Below the pieces are notes generated by a model. That model was not told the DNA's origin. It did not search any database and saw nothing but the letters and a program-made list of their open reading frames with translations. Shown in pieces: positions 5,980-6,633 of a DNA stretch of 6,633 nucleotides. Numbering within the stretch: position 1 is the first letter of the stretch; the number at the start of each line of letters is the position of its first letter. A program made the translations under genes and the position numbers. Location of the stretch: NCBI GenBank assembly GCA_003641645.1, contig QNAZ01000045.1:1-6633 (forward strand), read 5' to 3'. The DNA is from Thermodesulfobacteriota bacterium (GTDB taxonomy: Bacteria > Desulfobacterota > Thermodesulfobacteria > Thermodesulfobacteriales > Thermodesulfobacteriaceae).

Positions 5980-6633
5980 TTAAAAGGAGATAACTACAAA
6001 AGGACCAAAACCTTTTAAATTACTATTTACTGGCAAAAATATAAGTTTTTCTGGCATTTTATGATAAAAATATCCAGCTAAAGCACATAAGATAGCATCC
6101 AAAATTCCTTCAATAAGTTTAAGTTTAAATTCTATACAGAGCTTAAATTTATTTTTTAACCAATCAAGTAAAAATTTTTCATTTTTATCAAGATTTTCTT
6201 TTTTATAAAAAAAAGCAAGATCTTTTTTTTCTTCAGGAAGACAGAAATAAAAACTTGCTCTTGGATGAGTTTCAATTATAGTTCCACAGTAAGGAGAAAG
6301 AGCTTCACTAAGAAGTAATGCTCTTATAGGTACAGCCATAAGTGTATGATAAGAGACTACCCAAGATTTTGCTTTTTTTGGAAGCATGCTTTTAAGTGCT
6401 TTATCTGATGCTCTAAATCCCTTTTTATCTTTTAAAGAAAAACTTAAAGGAGCATCTATTCCTACTGCTAAAACTCTATTTTTTTCGCAAAATTCTATTA
6501 TGGGAAAAAAATCTTTTATATAAGAAGGATTAGAAGGAGATTTTAAGGATAATAAAGGACATATTTTTAAGAAATCTTTATCTTTTTTTAAAGCCACAAC
6601 CCATGTATTTTTACTACCTGCAATATCTATTCC
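5980..6633 (-). CDS. DUF429 family protein, 5' end beyond window
   Basis: The frame is open from the window edge to the TAA at 5980-5982, giving 217 residues with the start outside. The first visible residues are GIDIAGSKNTWVV, the typical beginning of DUF429 proteins, so perhaps only a few residues are missing; a GTG at 6595-6597 comes after this motif and is not the start. Further conserved pieces are AVGIDAPLSF, ETHPRASF and GILDAILCALAGYF, each placing an acidic residue as in an RNase H-like fold. DUF429 is a predicted nuclease family, but I know of no established cellular role. The Asp of GIDIAG, the Asp of GIDAP, the Glu of ETHPR and the Asp of LDAI are the candidate metal ligands. It lies 59 bp upstream of mreB on the same strand and could share its transcript. 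The family call is good; function is open. Confidence 0.82.
   Translation of the reverse strand, partial: GIDIAGSKNTWVVALKKDKDFLKICPLLSLKSPSNPSYIKDFFPIIEFCEKNRVLAVGIDAPLSFSLKDKKGFRASDKALKSMLPKKAKSWVVSYHTLMAVPIRALLLSEALSPYCGTIIETHPRASFYFCLPEEKKDLAFFYKKENLDKNEKFLLDWLKNKFKLCIEFKLKLIEGILDAILCALAGYFYHKMPEKLIFLPVNSNLKGFGPFVVISF

Noticed and set aside
6595..6597. GTG at 6597 as the start of the DUF429 gene
   Set aside because: The same frame continues to the window edge and encodes GIDIAGSKNTW, the family's conserved N-terminus, so the true start is outside.

Overview
The window is very AT-rich, roughly 30% GC by eye, and gene-dense. It carries six protein genes: four on the + strand, then two on the - strand that converge on them. 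The codon bias (AAA, ATA, AGA, TTA/CTT), the lysine-rich proteins and the use of an LL-diaminopimelate aminotransferase fit a low-GC, possibly thermophilic, Gram-negative-type bacterium. Thermodesulfobacterium or a relative is my best guess, but it rests on general character and has not been tested by a search.

Layout. (a) 1-345 +: 3' end of a PlsC-type 1-acylglycerol-3-phosphate acyltransferase. (b) 348-2756 +: complete gyrA, two bases downstream, with its Shine-Dalgarno inside plsC. (c) 2757-3009: a 253-bp spacer with no intact gene, a 16-bp near-perfect direct repeat and possible relic coding fragments. (d) 3010-4167 +: dapL, complete. (e) 4173-4643 +: folK, whose reading frame has no ATG, GTG or TTG ahead of its conserved N-terminus and which probably starts at ATT. 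(f) 4660-4905 +: a small membrane-anchored YHS/TRASH-like cysteine protein. (g) 4889-5920 -: mreB, overlapping the previous gene tail-to-tail by 17 bp. (h) 5980-6633 -: a DUF429 protein running off the right edge.

The genes are mostly housekeeping: phospholipid synthesis, DNA topology, lysine/peptidoglycan precursor synthesis, folate synthesis and cell shape. dapL (meso-DAP precursor) and mreB (wall elongation scaffold) both bear on peptidoglycan, but they lie on opposite strands in separate transcription units. dapL, folK and the YHS gene are spaced as one operon. DUF429 and mreB may form a second operon. mreB is not followed by mreC/mreD.

I see no mobile element, CRISPR array, rRNA or tRNA, and no clear novel multi-gene system. 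The points most worth a second look are the folK start codon, the Ile/Glu pair in the GyrA quinolone-determining region, the direct repeats ahead of dapL, the anchored YHS protein, and the convergent overlap at mreB.
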